Assembly: GCF_900105215.1 (NCBI RefSeq) | Contig: NZ_FOIP01000002.1 | Span: 2,227,171-2,291,170, forward strand | From: Lacrimispora sphenoides | GTDB taxonomy: Bacteria; Bacillota; Clostridia; Lachnospirales; Lachnospiraceae | Length of the DNA stretch: 64,000 bases | Direction of reading: 5' to 3' | In this document: positions 16,059-24,715 of the stretch, piece by piece | Position numbering within the stretch: the stretch's first letter is position 1 | Layout: each line of letters begins with the position of its first letter | The notes under the pieces: generated by a model | Seen by the model: only the letters and a program-made list of their open reading frames with translations | The model's database searches: none | Told to the model about the DNA's origin: nothing | Made by a program: the position numbers and the translations under genes

Positions 16059-16321
16059 GTGTACCTCCAATTAAAAAAGGTCCAGGATAATCCCAGGCCA
16101 TAAAATTATATATTATAGAACTATTTTAGTCCTGCAACCGATGTAAGTACAGAAAGAATCCCAGCCAGTGCCGTTAGGCCCCTTTTTGATTGTCAAAATC
16201 TTTATTCCATACCTCTCCTTACCATAGGCCGTCTCAGAGACAACACATTATTGTACTATTTTCATATAATAATCATGGAAAACAAAGTTTTCCAAATATT
16301 GGAGTACAGGAGTAAATCAAT

Positions 16322-16693
16322 ATGGATAACTATAGCCAAGATTGGTTTAAAGAATGTTGTGATTGCCATAATAAGCGGCAGACACACGATCATGAAGTTC
16401 AAGGCAGCGTAGAGATAGCAGAACGCGAAGAAGATCCCCATAATCATCGTTTTGCTACGGTTTCTGGTGAAGCAATTCCTGCTGGTAAAAGCCACATTCA
16501 TGAAGTAAAATTTAGAACAGATTTTTATGAAAATCATTTTCATGAATTTCGTGGCAAAACATCGCTTGCAATTCCTGTTGGGGGTGGCAGACATGTTCAT
16601 TTTCTGGAATCCGTTACAGAAGTGAGCGATGGTCACTTTCATGAATTTAGAGTAGCCACCTTGATTGAAGATCCTATCGGCGAAGAAGCCTAA
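16322..16693 (+). CDS. YmaF family protein (His-rich)
   Basis: 123 residues with three repeated His-rich units: THDHEVQGSVEIAE, DPHNHRFATVSGEAIPAGKS HIHEVKFRT, and NHFHEFRGKTSLAIPVGGGRHVHFLESVT...GHFHEFRVAT. The H-x-H-E/F and xHxH pattern with the repeated 'GxAIPxGxxHxH' turns is the YmaF family signature. These are small, probably metal-binding proteins of unknown role, common in spore-formers. ATG 16322 follows CAGGAGTAAATCAAT. A long hairpin follows. Confidence 0.85.
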   Translation: MDNYSQDWFKECCDCHNKRQTHDHEVQGSVEIAEREEDPHNHRFATVSGEAIPAGKSHIHEVKFRTDFYENHFHEFRGKTSLAIPVGGGRHVHFLESVTEVSDGHFHEFRVATLIEDPIGEEA

Positions 16694-16701
16694 AATAATG
16701 T

Positions 16702-16745
16702 CCACCACATTTCAAACCGCTTTAATTTCGTTTGAGATGTGGTGG
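16702..16745 (+). terminator. long hairpin after ymaF-like gene
   Basis: CCACCACATTTCAAAC / GTTTGAGATGTGGTGG, 15 of 16 paired with a twelve-base loop; no T-run. A second hairpin (TTGACAAC... GTTGTCAA) follows at about 16778-16806. Confidence 0.6.
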
Positions 16746-16886
16746 GTAGTGGATATATTCGAAAAGGCGGCCTCCATTTGACAACATCTTAAAAAAGGTT
16801 GTCAAACGGTTGTCGCCGCCCATCTTGTTCACTAATGAATCCTCAAAAACTCTTATATTATCTTGGTTTGTAAGGCATTCGTACTA

Positions 16887-17681
16887 TTAATATGTAAATA
16901 ACTGTACCCAGTACTGAGTTCCGGAGTTATTCTGAGTATTGCCTACACCAATATGTGTATAGCTCTTATTCATGATGTTTGCACGATGACCTGCACTGTT
17001 CATCCAGGCATTTACAACATCCTGAGGAGTTTTCTGTCCCCAAGCAATGTTCTCGCCTGCGCCGCGGTAATTCACGCCCTGCTCTTTTAAAGCAGTTGAG
17101 AATGAGCTGCCATTTGGCCGTGTATGGTCAAAATTTGACTGTATCTCATTGGCTCTCACGGTTGCTGCCTTCTCCACATTAGGATCAATGGTAAGAGGAG
17201 CCAGTCCTTCTTTTGCTCTTTCAGCATTCACAAGGTCTACTACCTGCTGGGTATAGGACTTATTGGTCGAAGTGTCCGTAGAGTCATCTGGAGTAGTACC
17301 GGTATTTCCATTATTGCCGGAATTTTCATTATTGCCGGTATTTCCGGTGTTACCGTTGTTACCGGTATTTCCATTATTTCCAGTATTTCCGGTATTACCA
17401 GTATTACCGTTGTTACCAGTATTACCAGTGTTACCATTATTACAATTCTTGCCTGAATTACCGTTATTGATGAGCTTAGACCAGTCGACGTTATTTCCAT
17501 CAACTCCTAATTGCTGCAATCTAGACTTTAAATCATCTAAATTACAGTTCTTGCTCACTGTTACTACATTCCTTCCATTGTTGCATTGGCTGTAAGGTTT
17601 TGCCACCGCTGCATTAGCTGTCAATGGTATCATACTCGTTAAAGTAAGTGTAATCATTCCAAGTGCCGTTAGTTTTCTCAA
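16887..17681 (-). CDS. secreted CAP-domain (SCP/YkwD-like) protein with Asn-Gly-Thr linker
   Basis: 264 residues. I start at TTG 17681 because AAAGGAGG lies eight bases before it and the signal peptide (MRKLTALGMITLTLTSMIPL...ANAAVA) begins there. Residues about 73-130 are a repetitive Asn/Gly/Thr linker (NGNTGNTGNNGN units). The C-terminal CAP domain (about 145-264) shows DLVNAERAKEGLAPL, NFDHTRPNG, GENIAWG and SAGHRANIMNKSYTHIGVG, with the conserved His and Glu. Bacterial CAP proteins are secreted and thought to act at the cell wall; the biochemical role is unclear. The linker probably spans the wall and is a length-variable repeat. Confidence 0.88.
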   Translation of the reverse strand: MRKLTALGMITLTLTSMIPLTANAAVAKPYSQCNNGRNVVTVSKNCNLDDLKSRLQQLGVDGNNVDWSKLINNGNSGKNCNNGNTGNTGNNGNTGNTGNTGNNGNTGNNGNTGNTGNNENSGNNGNTGTTPDDSTDTSTNKSYTQQVVDLVNAERAKEGLAPLTIDPNVEKAATVRANEIQSNFDHTRPNGSSFSTALKEQGVNYRGAGENIAWGQKTPQDVVNAWMNSAGHRANIMNKSYTHIGVGNTQNNSGTQYWVQLFTY

Positions 17682-17821
17682 TTCAATTGCCTCCTTTGAA
17701 ATTGTTACATTTGTGTTACGTTTGTATTTCATTTATGTTACAAACATATAATAACACTCTTGTTACCATTTTTCCAGTGGAAATAATTGGGAATTTTTTT
17801 GGCAGTCTTTTTCATTTGATT

Positions 17822-18253
17822 TTATATAATATAATCGTTTGAATAATCGCTGCTGGAAACCAGATCAGCTATGGTTATTCCGTCAAAGTAATCATTAATC
17901 AGCTTATTGAAACCCTCCCACATGGGTAGTGTCCGGCAATGACAGGCCCTTGTGCAGTCATTCACCTCTCCTTCCAGGCAGGAAACCGGAGCAAGAGATC
18001 CTTCCGTAAGCCTTAATATACTGCCTACGGTATAATCCTCCGGATTTTTCGCCAGTTTATAACCGCCGCCCTTTCCCCTCAGGGAAATGAGCAGATTGCT
18101 TTTACTCAGAACCGAAACAATGGATTCTAAGTATTTTTCCGATATCTCCTGCCTCTTTGCAATATCCATGAGAGGAATATATTCTCCATGATTGTGCTCA
18201 GCCAGATCTATCATGAGTCTTACCGCATAGCGGCCTTTTGTTGAAATCTTCAT
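17822..18253 (-). CDS. Rrf2-family regulator with Cys cluster (IscR-like)
   Basis: 143 residues. Residues 1-60 are the Rrf2 winged helix (MKISTKGRYAVRLMIDLAEH, then YLESIVSVLSKSNLLISLRG), followed by KGGGYKLAKNPEDYTVG. Cysteines at about 92, 100, 104 and 106 (SCLEGEVNDCTRACHC) are spaced as in IscR/CymR-like members that bind an Fe-S cluster. It is encoded downstream of, and on the same strand as, the rhodanese/TtcA and TcdA genes, suggesting it senses Fe-S or sulfur status for this group. Confidence 0.9.
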   Translation of the reverse strand: MKISTKGRYAVRLMIDLAEHNHGEYIPLMDIAKRQEISEKYLESIVSVLSKSNLLISLRGKGGGYKLAKNPEDYTVGSILRLTEGSLAPVSCLEGEVNDCTRACHCRTLPMWEGFNKLINDYFDGITIADLVSSSDYSNDYII

Positions 18254-18277
18254 AAGACACAGCCTCCGGATTCATTA

Positions 18278-19447
18278 TTATGTGTCCAAATCATAACCGT
18301 CAAGGAAGTGATGTACATTTCCATTTTCCTTGTATGCAATGATGGTATTTAAATTCACATTTTCCACGCTCTTAAATATATTACTTTCAATATACGGGTT
18401 TACTTCCTTTAACTGCCTGATTAAATCTTTTATCTCCATTCTCTTTGATCCGGTGCTGCCGTCGGTCCTGCAGGTCGTACAGGTATCCGTAAACCGGCAT
18501 GCACATTGAATGAAGTGCAGGTCATTGTAATCTCTCCAACCCTTAATATCATCCTCCCGTACGAGATACATAGGGCGGATGAGTTCCATTCCTTCAAAAT
18601 TCGTACTGTGTAGCTTGGGCATCATGGTCTGTATCTGTGCTCCGTACATCATGCCCATCAGAATTGTTTCAATGACATCATCGTAATGATGTCCCAGGGC
18701 GATCTTATTACAGCCCAGTTCCTTTGCCTTGCTGTATAAATAGCCCCGCCTCATTCTGGCACACAGATAGCACGGGGATTTCTGCACATCATAAACCGCA
18801 TCAAAAATCTGGGTTTCAAATACGGTGATGGGTATATTCAAAAGCTTTGCATTGTTTTCGATTACCTGCCGGTTGGTTTCGTTGTAGCCTGGGTCCATGA
18901 CAAGAAAGACCAGCTCAAAAGGAAACTTATTGTGCCGTCTTAATTCCTGAAACAGCTTTGCCATGAGCATGGAATCCTTACCCCCTGAAATACAGACGGC
19001 AACCCTGTCATTTTCCTTTACCAGCTCATACTCATTAACGGCCTTGGCAAATCTACTGAACAGTTCTTTATGAAATTTCTTCCGGATGCTCTTTTCTATT
19101 TCTTCCAGGCGTTCTTTTCCCGTATCCTCTTTCTCCATGGCCCGAAGCAGCCATTCTCCATAGCCGCCGCGAAGGTTATACGCTTCATATCCCTGTTTTG
19201 TCAGATGCTCTGCAGCCTCTTCACTGATGATCCCTTTTAAGCAATATAATATGATCTTCCTGTCCCTTGGAAGGGAAGGCTCCCCATTCAACAATGCTTC
19301 TTTTTCAATATTGATAGCCCCCGGTATAAATCCATGGTTGTATGCCGTCTGATCCCTGACGTCTACAAGCACATATTCCTCCGGGCTCATTTTCTTCATT
19401 TGTTCCAATGAAAGATAGTGCTCCTGAGCCATATCGCCGTCAAACAT
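18278..19447 (-). CDS. rhodanese domain fused to a TtcA-like PP-loop tRNA sulfurtransferase
   Basis: 389 residues from ATG 19447 (GGGGAGGTAATCAC). Residues about 1-105 are a rhodanese domain with the active-site loop YCLKGIIS (Cys in the persulfide position). From about 125 onward comes a TtcA/TilS-type domain: PP-loop CISGGKDSMLMAKL (ATP), CYLCARMRRGYL and the C-terminal CACRFTDTCTTC group, which supply the cysteines for a [4Fe-4S] cluster. TtcA makes 2-thiocytidine-32 in tRNA; fusion of a rhodanese gives an in-cis persulfide donor. It starts 5 bases after tcdA ends, and the Rrf2 regulator follows. Confidence 0.87.
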   Translation of the reverse strand: MFDGDMAQEHYLSLEQMKKMSPEEYVLVDVRDQTAYNHGFIPGAINIEKEALLNGEPSLPRDRKIILYCLKGIISEEAAEHLTKQGYEAYNLRGGYGEWLLRAMEKEDTGKERLEEIEKSIRKKFHKELFSRFAKAVNEYELVKENDRVAVCISGGKDSMLMAKLFQELRRHNKFPFELVFLVMDPGYNETNRQVIENNAKLLNIPITVFETQIFDAVYDVQKSPCYLCARMRRGYLYSKAKELGCNKIALGHHYDDVIETILMGMMYGAQIQTMMPKLHSTNFEGMELIRPMYLVREDDIKGWRDYNDLHFIQCACRFTDTCTTCRTDGSTGSKRMEIKDLIRQLKEVNPYIESNIFKSVENVNLNTIIAYKENGNVHHFLDGYDLDT

Positions 19448-19451
19448 GTGA

Positions 19452-20222
19452 TTACCTCCCCATCTTTCCATTTAGAGACAGATCCTTGATCACTTCTCCG
19501 GCTATGATAAGCCCTGCCACAGAAGGAACAAAGGCCACGCTTCCGGGAATATCTCTCCGCTCCGTGCACTTATGTTTGGCTCCCGGCGGGCAGATACAGT
19601 TTGTCCTGCAGCTGATGGACATATCCTCCAGAGGCCTTGTTGGCTTTTCTGTGGAAAAAACAACCTTAAGCTTCTTTACGCCCCTTTTCTTAAGCTCTCT
19701 GCGCATGACCTTAGCAAGGGGACACATGGTGGTTTTATAAATATCCGCAACCTGAAATTTTGTAGGGTCCAGTTTATTGCCTGCACCCATACAGCTGATA
19801 ACCGGTACGCCTGCCTCTTTTGCCCGCATGATCAGTTCAAGCTTTGCGGTTACAGTATCAACTGCATCTACTACATAATCATAATTTTTAAAATCAAAAT
19901 CATCCGCATTTTCCGGCAAGTAGAAGCACTGGTGCATTTCCACTTCGGCATCTGGATTGATTTCCAATATTCTGTCCTTCATTACTTCAACTTTATATTT
20001 GCCTACCGTTTTTCTGGTGGCTATGATCTGCCTGTTTAAATTGGTAAGACAAACCTTATCATCATCAACTAGTACAAAGGAACGGACTCCGCTTCTTACC
20101 AAGGCTTCTACCACATATCCGCCTACGCCGCCGATACCAAATACAGCAACCTTTGCACTCTTCAATTTTTCCATGGCATCTTCACCCAATAACAACTGGG
20201 TTCTTGAAAACTGGTTTAACAA
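19452..20222 (-). CDS. tcdA: tRNA threonylcarbamoyladenosine dehydratase TcdA (YgdL)
   Basis: 256 residues, an E1-like adenylating (ThiF/MoeB/HesA) fold. The nucleotide loop is VFGIGGVGGYVVEALVRSGV (about residues 31-50), followed by LVDDDKVCLTNLNRQI, the standard Asp and Asn-Arg catalytic elements. The Cys-rich SCRTNCICPPGAKHKC near the end is typical of TcdA. It converts t6A37 to the cyclic ct6A form in tRNA with ATP. First gene of a probable operon with the rhodanese-TtcA gene and Rrf2 regulator, all tRNA- and sulfur-related. Confidence 0.92.
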   Translation of the reverse strand: MLNQFSRTQLLLGEDAMEKLKSAKVAVFGIGGVGGYVVEALVRSGVRSFVLVDDDKVCLTNLNRQIIATRKTVGKYKVEVMKDRILEINPDAEVEMHQCFYLPENADDFDFKNYDYVVDAVDTVTAKLELIMRAKEAGVPVISCMGAGNKLDPTKFQVADIYKTTMCPLAKVMRRELKKRGVKKLKVVFSTEKPTRPLEDMSISCRTNCICPPGAKHKCTERRDIPGSVAFVPSVAGLIIAGEVIKDLSLNGKMGR

Positions 20223-20336
20223 TTGATTCTACCTCTTTCTTTAATTTACTATCAATTTAGTAGGAATAAAAAAGCACTTCAATTATTATACTTCTAAATG
20301 CTTATTTGGGCAATTGATTTTTACTGCTGATGAAAA

Positions 20337-20400
20337 ACAAAATAGCAAACAATTACTGGACCGCTGATTGCTAAACGGCTTTTCGTTGCCTGCTATTTTT
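20337..20400 (-). terminator. imperfect hairpin downstream of the P-type ATPase
   Basis: AAAATAGCA / TGCTATTTT arms enclosing a smaller GC stem, followed leftward by TTTTGTTTTT. It lies between the ATPase stop and tcdA. Confidence 0.5.
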
Positions 20401-20461
20401 AGAGTTTTCGCTAACTGTTAGTCAATCGGATATTCACAGTCCGCGCCCCTGCTAGATGAGG

Positions 20462-23161
20462 TTAAAAACTGTCGTCTTTTCTTATCCGGTGGCGGATCAC
20501 ACGATTTCGGTATTCATATATCTCGCGAATGTTTGTCTGTTCATCAATGAATTTTCCAATCTCAGCTACGACCGTCGGTATTAGGGAAAGACCAGCTGCA
20601 AACAGCCAGTGATAAGAACCTATGGCAGTTAAACCAAAGATTTTACCTATGGGCGGGAATGCCACCAGAAGGCTGAATACTGCGATCATGGCCATGGTAC
20701 TGTATAATACCGGCGGATTATCTTTAATCGTCCGCTTGAAGATAGACTTCCTGCTGCGGACTGTAAATAAATGTAGGATGGAGGTCCAACCTAAAACCAG
20801 AAAGGCAACGGTCTGTCCGATTGCCTGAGAGGGTTCCTGCATTCCAGGAAGTGTCCGGAACGTACCGATGTAATATCCAACCAGAACCACAACCGAGCAC
20901 GCAATGGTCTGCTGTATAATTACCGGAAGAAGGCCGCCGGCTAAAAATCCTTCGTCTCTGCGGATAGGTTCCCGATCCATAAGGCGAGGATCCGAAGTAT
21001 CCCTGGATAAGCAAATTCCCGGAATACCGTCACCCAGCACATTGACTAACAACAGCATGATCGGTGTTACAGGGATACCCCAGCCTTTTAACTGGGCAAC
21101 CAGCATAATGACAATTTCCGAAATATTGCATACCAGCAGAAAGTAAACAGTTTTTCTGATATTCGAGAAAACATTCCTCCCCTCTGATACCGCATCTATA
21201 ATCGTAGCAAAGTTATCATCTGTTAAAATCATGTCAGAAGCACTTTTTGCTACTTCAGTTCCGCTTTGACCCATGGAGATTCCAACGTCTGCTGCCTTCA
21301 GTGCCGGCGTATCATTGACACCGTCCCCGGTCATGGAAACAACCTCTCCATTTTCCTGCCATGCTTCAACAATGCGGATCTTATCCTCAGGGGAAACCCG
21401 GGCATAAACAGAGTAATGATGGATATTCCTGCAAAGGTCTTCATCAGACATATCATTTAACTGCTGTCCGGTAAGAACCTTTTCATTTTCACCTAGAATT
21501 CCAATGTTTCTAGCGATTGCACTTGCTGTCGCCGCATGATCCCCGGTGATCATGATGGTACGGATACCGGCCATCTTTGCCCTTTCTACTGCCTGGGCTG
21601 CTTCCGGACGAGCCGGATCAATTAAACCAATAAGTCCGCATAATTCCAGATCCTGCTCAATTTCCTCCGGGTTTTCCATAGAAGGAGCTTCCTTTACATA
21701 TCGGATCCCAAGGGCCAGAACACGAAGTGCCTCTCCGGCAAAAATCTTATGAACATAATCAACTTCATTCTTTGCTTTCTCATCAAATGCTTTGAGAGGC
21801 AATCGGTCTAGAGCACCTTTCGTAAGAATTAAATATCCTCCCGAGGACGCCTCCAAAACAATGGTCATCATCTTACGTTCAGAAGAAAAAGGGATTTCTC
21901 CTACGATGCGGTATTGCTCAGAAATACGTTCTTTGGATAAGCCCTTTTCATGGAGAAGGCGCATGATGGCTTTCTCCGTCGGATTTCCCATGATGGTTAA
22001 GGTACCATCCTCTTCTTCCTGGACAGAGGCGTTACTTGCCAGTGCAAACATCGAAAGAAGCTCTATCTGATCCTTCACAAATTCATCTACGGCTTTAAAC
22101 GGCTCATTTCCAGGAATCCAAAGCTTTTCAATGGTCATCCGGTTCTGCGTCAGTGTTCCGGTCTTATCTGAGCAGATGACCGAGGTGTTTCCAAGAGTCT
22201 CTACTGCGGACAGCTTGCGGATCAGAGCATTTTTATTCACCATATTTTTAACGCCCTGGGAAAGGGATAAGGTTACAATTAAATTCAGGGTTTCCGGTAC
22301 TGCTGCTACAGCCAGCGTGGCCGCAAGCATAACCATGGACCAAACGGATTCTCCCTGTAATATACCGATGGCAAAGAGCAATACAGCTGCTGCAATGGCA
22401 ACAATGCTGATGGACTTTGCAATTCGCTCCAAACGCCGCTGCAGCGGTGTTTTTAATTTCTGTGAGTTGTTAAGATATCCTGCAATCTTCCCCATCTCTG
22501 TCTGCATTCCGGTAGCAGTAACCATGGCTAACCCATGTCCTGATGTTACATGACAGCTGGAGAATACCATATTAAGCTGATCTCCCAGGGGAACACTGCC
22601 CTGCAGCAGAATATCCGCATCTTTTTCCGATGGCTCGCTTTCTCCTGTGAGCGCCGATTCATCCACCTGTAAATTGGTGCTGGTGATCAGGCGTGCGTCG
22701 GCAGGAACAATGCTTCCCAGTTGAAGCTTAATGATATCACCGGGAACCAATTCACTTGTATCCATCTCTTTTTGTATGCCATCCCGTATAACAATACAGT
22801 TAGGAGAGTTTAAGCTGGACAATGCCTCCAGGGCTTTTTCAGCGCCCCGCTCCTGGGTTATTGCAAGTATTAGGTTTAAGATAACAATCGAAACGATTAC
22901 AACTGGCTCTATAAAACCATGACCATCCTTCAATGCCATCCCCAAAGACAGCAAGGCAGCCAAAAGCAGGATTATCGTTGAAATATCTTTAAGATGGTGC
23001 AGGATTTCTTTGATCAAACTGGTTTTTTCCTGCTTTGCAAACTCATTTTTTCCATACTTGCTTTGTCGGTTTGCTACCTCTTGATCCGATATTCCAGTAT
23101 TTTCGTTCGTATTAAAATGTTCAAGTGTCTCTGCTATGCTAGCTACATACCAATTTTCCAC
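20462..23161 (-). CDS. cation-transporting P-type ATPase (Ca2+/PMCA-like)
   Basis: 899 residues. Order: cation-ATPase N domain (1-70), TM1-2, actuator domain with TGES (172-175), TM3-4, phosphorylation motif CSDKTGTLTQN (Asp332), nucleotide domain (KGAL, about 465), hinge TGDGVNDTPALKAADVGISM, then six C-terminal helices. LLLVNVLGDGIPG in TM6 keeps the Asn and Asp ligands of SERCA-type calcium pumps. In TM4 the usual PEGLP is AVPETLNLIV: Glu290 is kept, but Gly-Leu-Pro is lost, which is odd and may change ion selectivity. The XRE gene upstream ends 19 bases before it, so the two are probably cotranscribed. Confidence 0.9.
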   Translation of the reverse strand: MENWYVASIAETLEHFNTNENTGISDQEVANRQSKYGKNEFAKQEKTSLIKEILHHLKDISTIILLLAALLSLGMALKDGHGFIEPVVIVSIVILNLILAITQERGAEKALEALSSLNSPNCIVIRDGIQKEMDTSELVPGDIIKLQLGSIVPADARLITSTNLQVDESALTGESEPSEKDADILLQGSVPLGDQLNMVFSSCHVTSGHGLAMVTATGMQTEMGKIAGYLNNSQKLKTPLQRRLERIAKSISIVAIAAAVLLFAIGILQGESVWSMVMLAATLAVAAVPETLNLIVTLSLSQGVKNMVNKNALIRKLSAVETLGNTSVICSDKTGTLTQNRMTIEKLWIPGNEPFKAVDEFVKDQIELLSMFALASNASVQEEEDGTLTIMGNPTEKAIMRLLHEKGLSKERISEQYRIVGEIPFSSERKMMTIVLEASSGGYLILTKGALDRLPLKAFDEKAKNEVDYVHKIFAGEALRVLALGIRYVKEAPSMENPEEIEQDLELCGLIGLIDPARPEAAQAVERAKMAGIRTIMITGDHAATASAIARNIGILGENEKVLTGQQLNDMSDEDLCRNIHHYSVYARVSPEDKIRIVEAWQENGEVVSMTGDGVNDTPALKAADVGISMGQSGTEVAKSASDMILTDDNFATIIDAVSEGRNVFSNIRKTVYFLLVCNISEIVIMLVAQLKGWGIPVTPIMLLLVNVLGDGIPGICLSRDTSDPRLMDREPIRRDEGFLAGGLLPVIIQQTIACSVVVLVGYYIGTFRTLPGMQEPSQAIGQTVAFLVLGWTSILHLFTVRSRKSIFKRTIKDNPPVLYSTMAMIAVFSLLVAFPPIGKIFGLTAIGSYHWLFAAGLSLIPTVVAEIGKFIDEQTNIREIYEYRNRVIRHRIRKDDSF

Positions 23162-23180
23162 TTAATCATCCTCCTTTCAG

Positions 23181-23828
23181 TTAAAATTCTTCATTCATTG
23201 GTTCCTTAAGTTTCTCTTCCATTAACCTTTCCAGTCTCCGCTCCATGGTCTCCGCGCAGCAGTCCACTTCCTGTGTGATCTGCTTGATCGACTGGAATGC
23301 AGCATCATAAACGGTTCTTGGCTTATCATGAACTACCTGTCTGATGTTCTCTTCCGAAACCGATAGCTCCTTAAGTTTCTTAACCGGGATCGCAATATCG
23401 CCCTTTAAATTTTCATAGCTGTATAAAAGCCTGCGAACCTGTACACAGAGTAGATTTACTACATGTACAATTTCATCGGTCATATCCAGCTCCACGGACT
23501 TTTCCAAGGTCTCAATAAGAGAAGAGATCATCTCCTGTATCTCCGGCTGGGGAAGCTTTTCCATAATACGGAATAGCTTTTCCGCTCTTTTAAGAGATAT
23601 GATTTCATCCTGCTTGTAGCGATACTCAGTCGCTCCCATTAAATATCCAACCGTCACTCCGAAATAATCCGCTATATGCCCGGCAAAATCAATATCCGGC
23701 GCCCGCTTCTCATTCTCGTAATTGTTGACCGTCATCCGGCTCACTCCGAGCTCTGCAGCCAGTTTTTCCTGGCTCAAGTTCCTTTCTTCCCGAAGAGTTC
23801 TAATACGTTTTCCTATCACTGTTACCAC
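23181..23828 (-). CDS. XRE-family regulator next to the P-type ATPase
   Basis: 215 residues. Residues about 8-62 form the helix-turn-helix (RIRTLREERNLSQEKLAAEL, then GVSRMTVNNYENEKRAPDID), followed by FGVTVGYLMG. The remaining 150 residues are helical, with several Glu/Lys-rich coils and two Cys (VDCCAETMERR); the effector is unknown. It probably senses metal or stress and controls the ATPase that starts just downstream. TTG/GTG alternatives exist but ATG 23828 (preceded by AGGTGTGGTAAC) is acceptable. Confidence 0.85.
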   Translation of the reverse strand: MVTVIGKRIRTLREERNLSQEKLAAELGVSRMTVNNYENEKRAPDIDFAGHIADYFGVTVGYLMGATEYRYKQDEIISLKRAEKLFRIMEKLPQPEIQEMISSLIETLEKSVELDMTDEIVHVVNLLCVQVRRLLYSYENLKGDIAIPVKKLKELSVSEENIRQVVHDKPRTVYDAAFQSIKQITQEVDCCAETMERRLERLMEEKLKEPMNEEF

Positions 23829-24127
23829 ACCTTTCTAAAAAAGTATAAAAAAAAATGATAACAATGTAAATCGTTTTTATTAAATGATACTGAATATTAT
23901 CAAATCTTTACCTTTTCTTTATACGAAGGAATCTAGAAATAGCCTTCCCAATTTTACGGTTTTATAACAAAAAAAGAGACTGTTACACTGAGTATTCGTG
24001 TACAGCCTCCGGATCTATTCTACTTATCTTACCAGGCGGTATAAACCGCTTTCTTCTTTCGCCTGATTCACCAGCTTTGAATCACCGGATCTTAGGAAGG
24101 TTTCTTTTGTATCTTCCCTGTAACAGG
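23829..24127. other. gap without a supportable gene
   Basis: Lies between the XRE gene start and the end of the hemerythrin operon. Short hairpins such as GGCGGTATAAACCGC are visible but no frame with a ribosome site. It should hold the promoter of the XRE-ATPase operon. Confidence 0.5.
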
Positions 24128-24160
24128 CGGGACGGCCTGTTTCCCCTTCAGGCCGTCCCG
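24128..24160. terminator. strong hairpin at the end of the hcp operon
   Basis: CGGGACGGCCTG / CAGGCCGTCCCG, twelve perfect pairs with a nine-base loop, just after the hemerythrin gene stop. No T-run on the minus strand, so termination efficiency is uncertain. Confidence 0.65.
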
Positions 24161-24166
24161 TGCTTG

Positions 24167-24715
24167 TTACCTTGTTTTTTCGCGGATCCAGGATTCGTAC
24201 TTATCCTGTACGCCCTGATCCTTTGCCTGTCTTTCAAATGATTCCGTTTCGTCATCTACAGCTTTTAACTTATCTTCTGCCAGTGCACGTACTGCAAATG
24301 CATAGGCGGCCTCATCTTCTTTTTCAATATGGCGCTTTAATAAGGCACCATAGCCGACTGCATTGGAGATAATATCTAACTTTGATTCTGTTCCCGGATT
24401 TTTCTCATATTCATCAATGGCTTTTTCCAGCTCAGAAAGGTAAAGTCTTCCCAGATCATGTTCCACAAGCATTCCATTCCTGATTAGCTTTTCCGCAACA
24501 GGTCCCATATTTTCCATCATGATCCGGAACAGGATTTTTTCTTCCTTTCCGTGATGATGCTTATCTGCGTAATTTCTTGCAAATTCAAGGCACTCCCGCA
24601 GCAGAGGGGCATCCACCGGCTTCCCCTCCAGAATATCAGCGCTGATGCTTCTTAAAAAGCCGGTAAAAGTCAGAATGTTCTCATGCTCCTTCATTAAAAT
24701 ATCTATTCCGTACAT
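24167..24715 (-). CDS. hemerythrin HHE domain protein
   Basis: 182 residues. Iron-ligand His and Glu are in the expected order: DILMKEHENI, ADKHHHGKEEKILF, GMLVEHDLGRLY and LLKRHIEKEDE. This four-helix domain binds a di-iron centre that can bind O2 or NO. Last gene of the hcp operon, overlapping its predecessor by 13 bases. Placement beside Hcp and a Crp/Fnr regulator fits a role in NO or O2 handling. The charged C-terminal tail (DDETESFERQAKDQGVQ) is dispensable for iron binding. Confidence 0.92.
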   Translation of the reverse strand: MYGIDILMKEHENILTFTGFLRSISADILEGKPVDAPLLRECLEFARNYADKHHHGKEEKILFRIMMENMGPVAEKLIRNGMLVEHDLGRLYLSELEKAIDEYEKNPGTESKLDIISNAVGYGALLKRHIEKEDEAAYAFAVRALAEDKLKAVDDETESFERQAKDQGVQDKYESWIREKTR

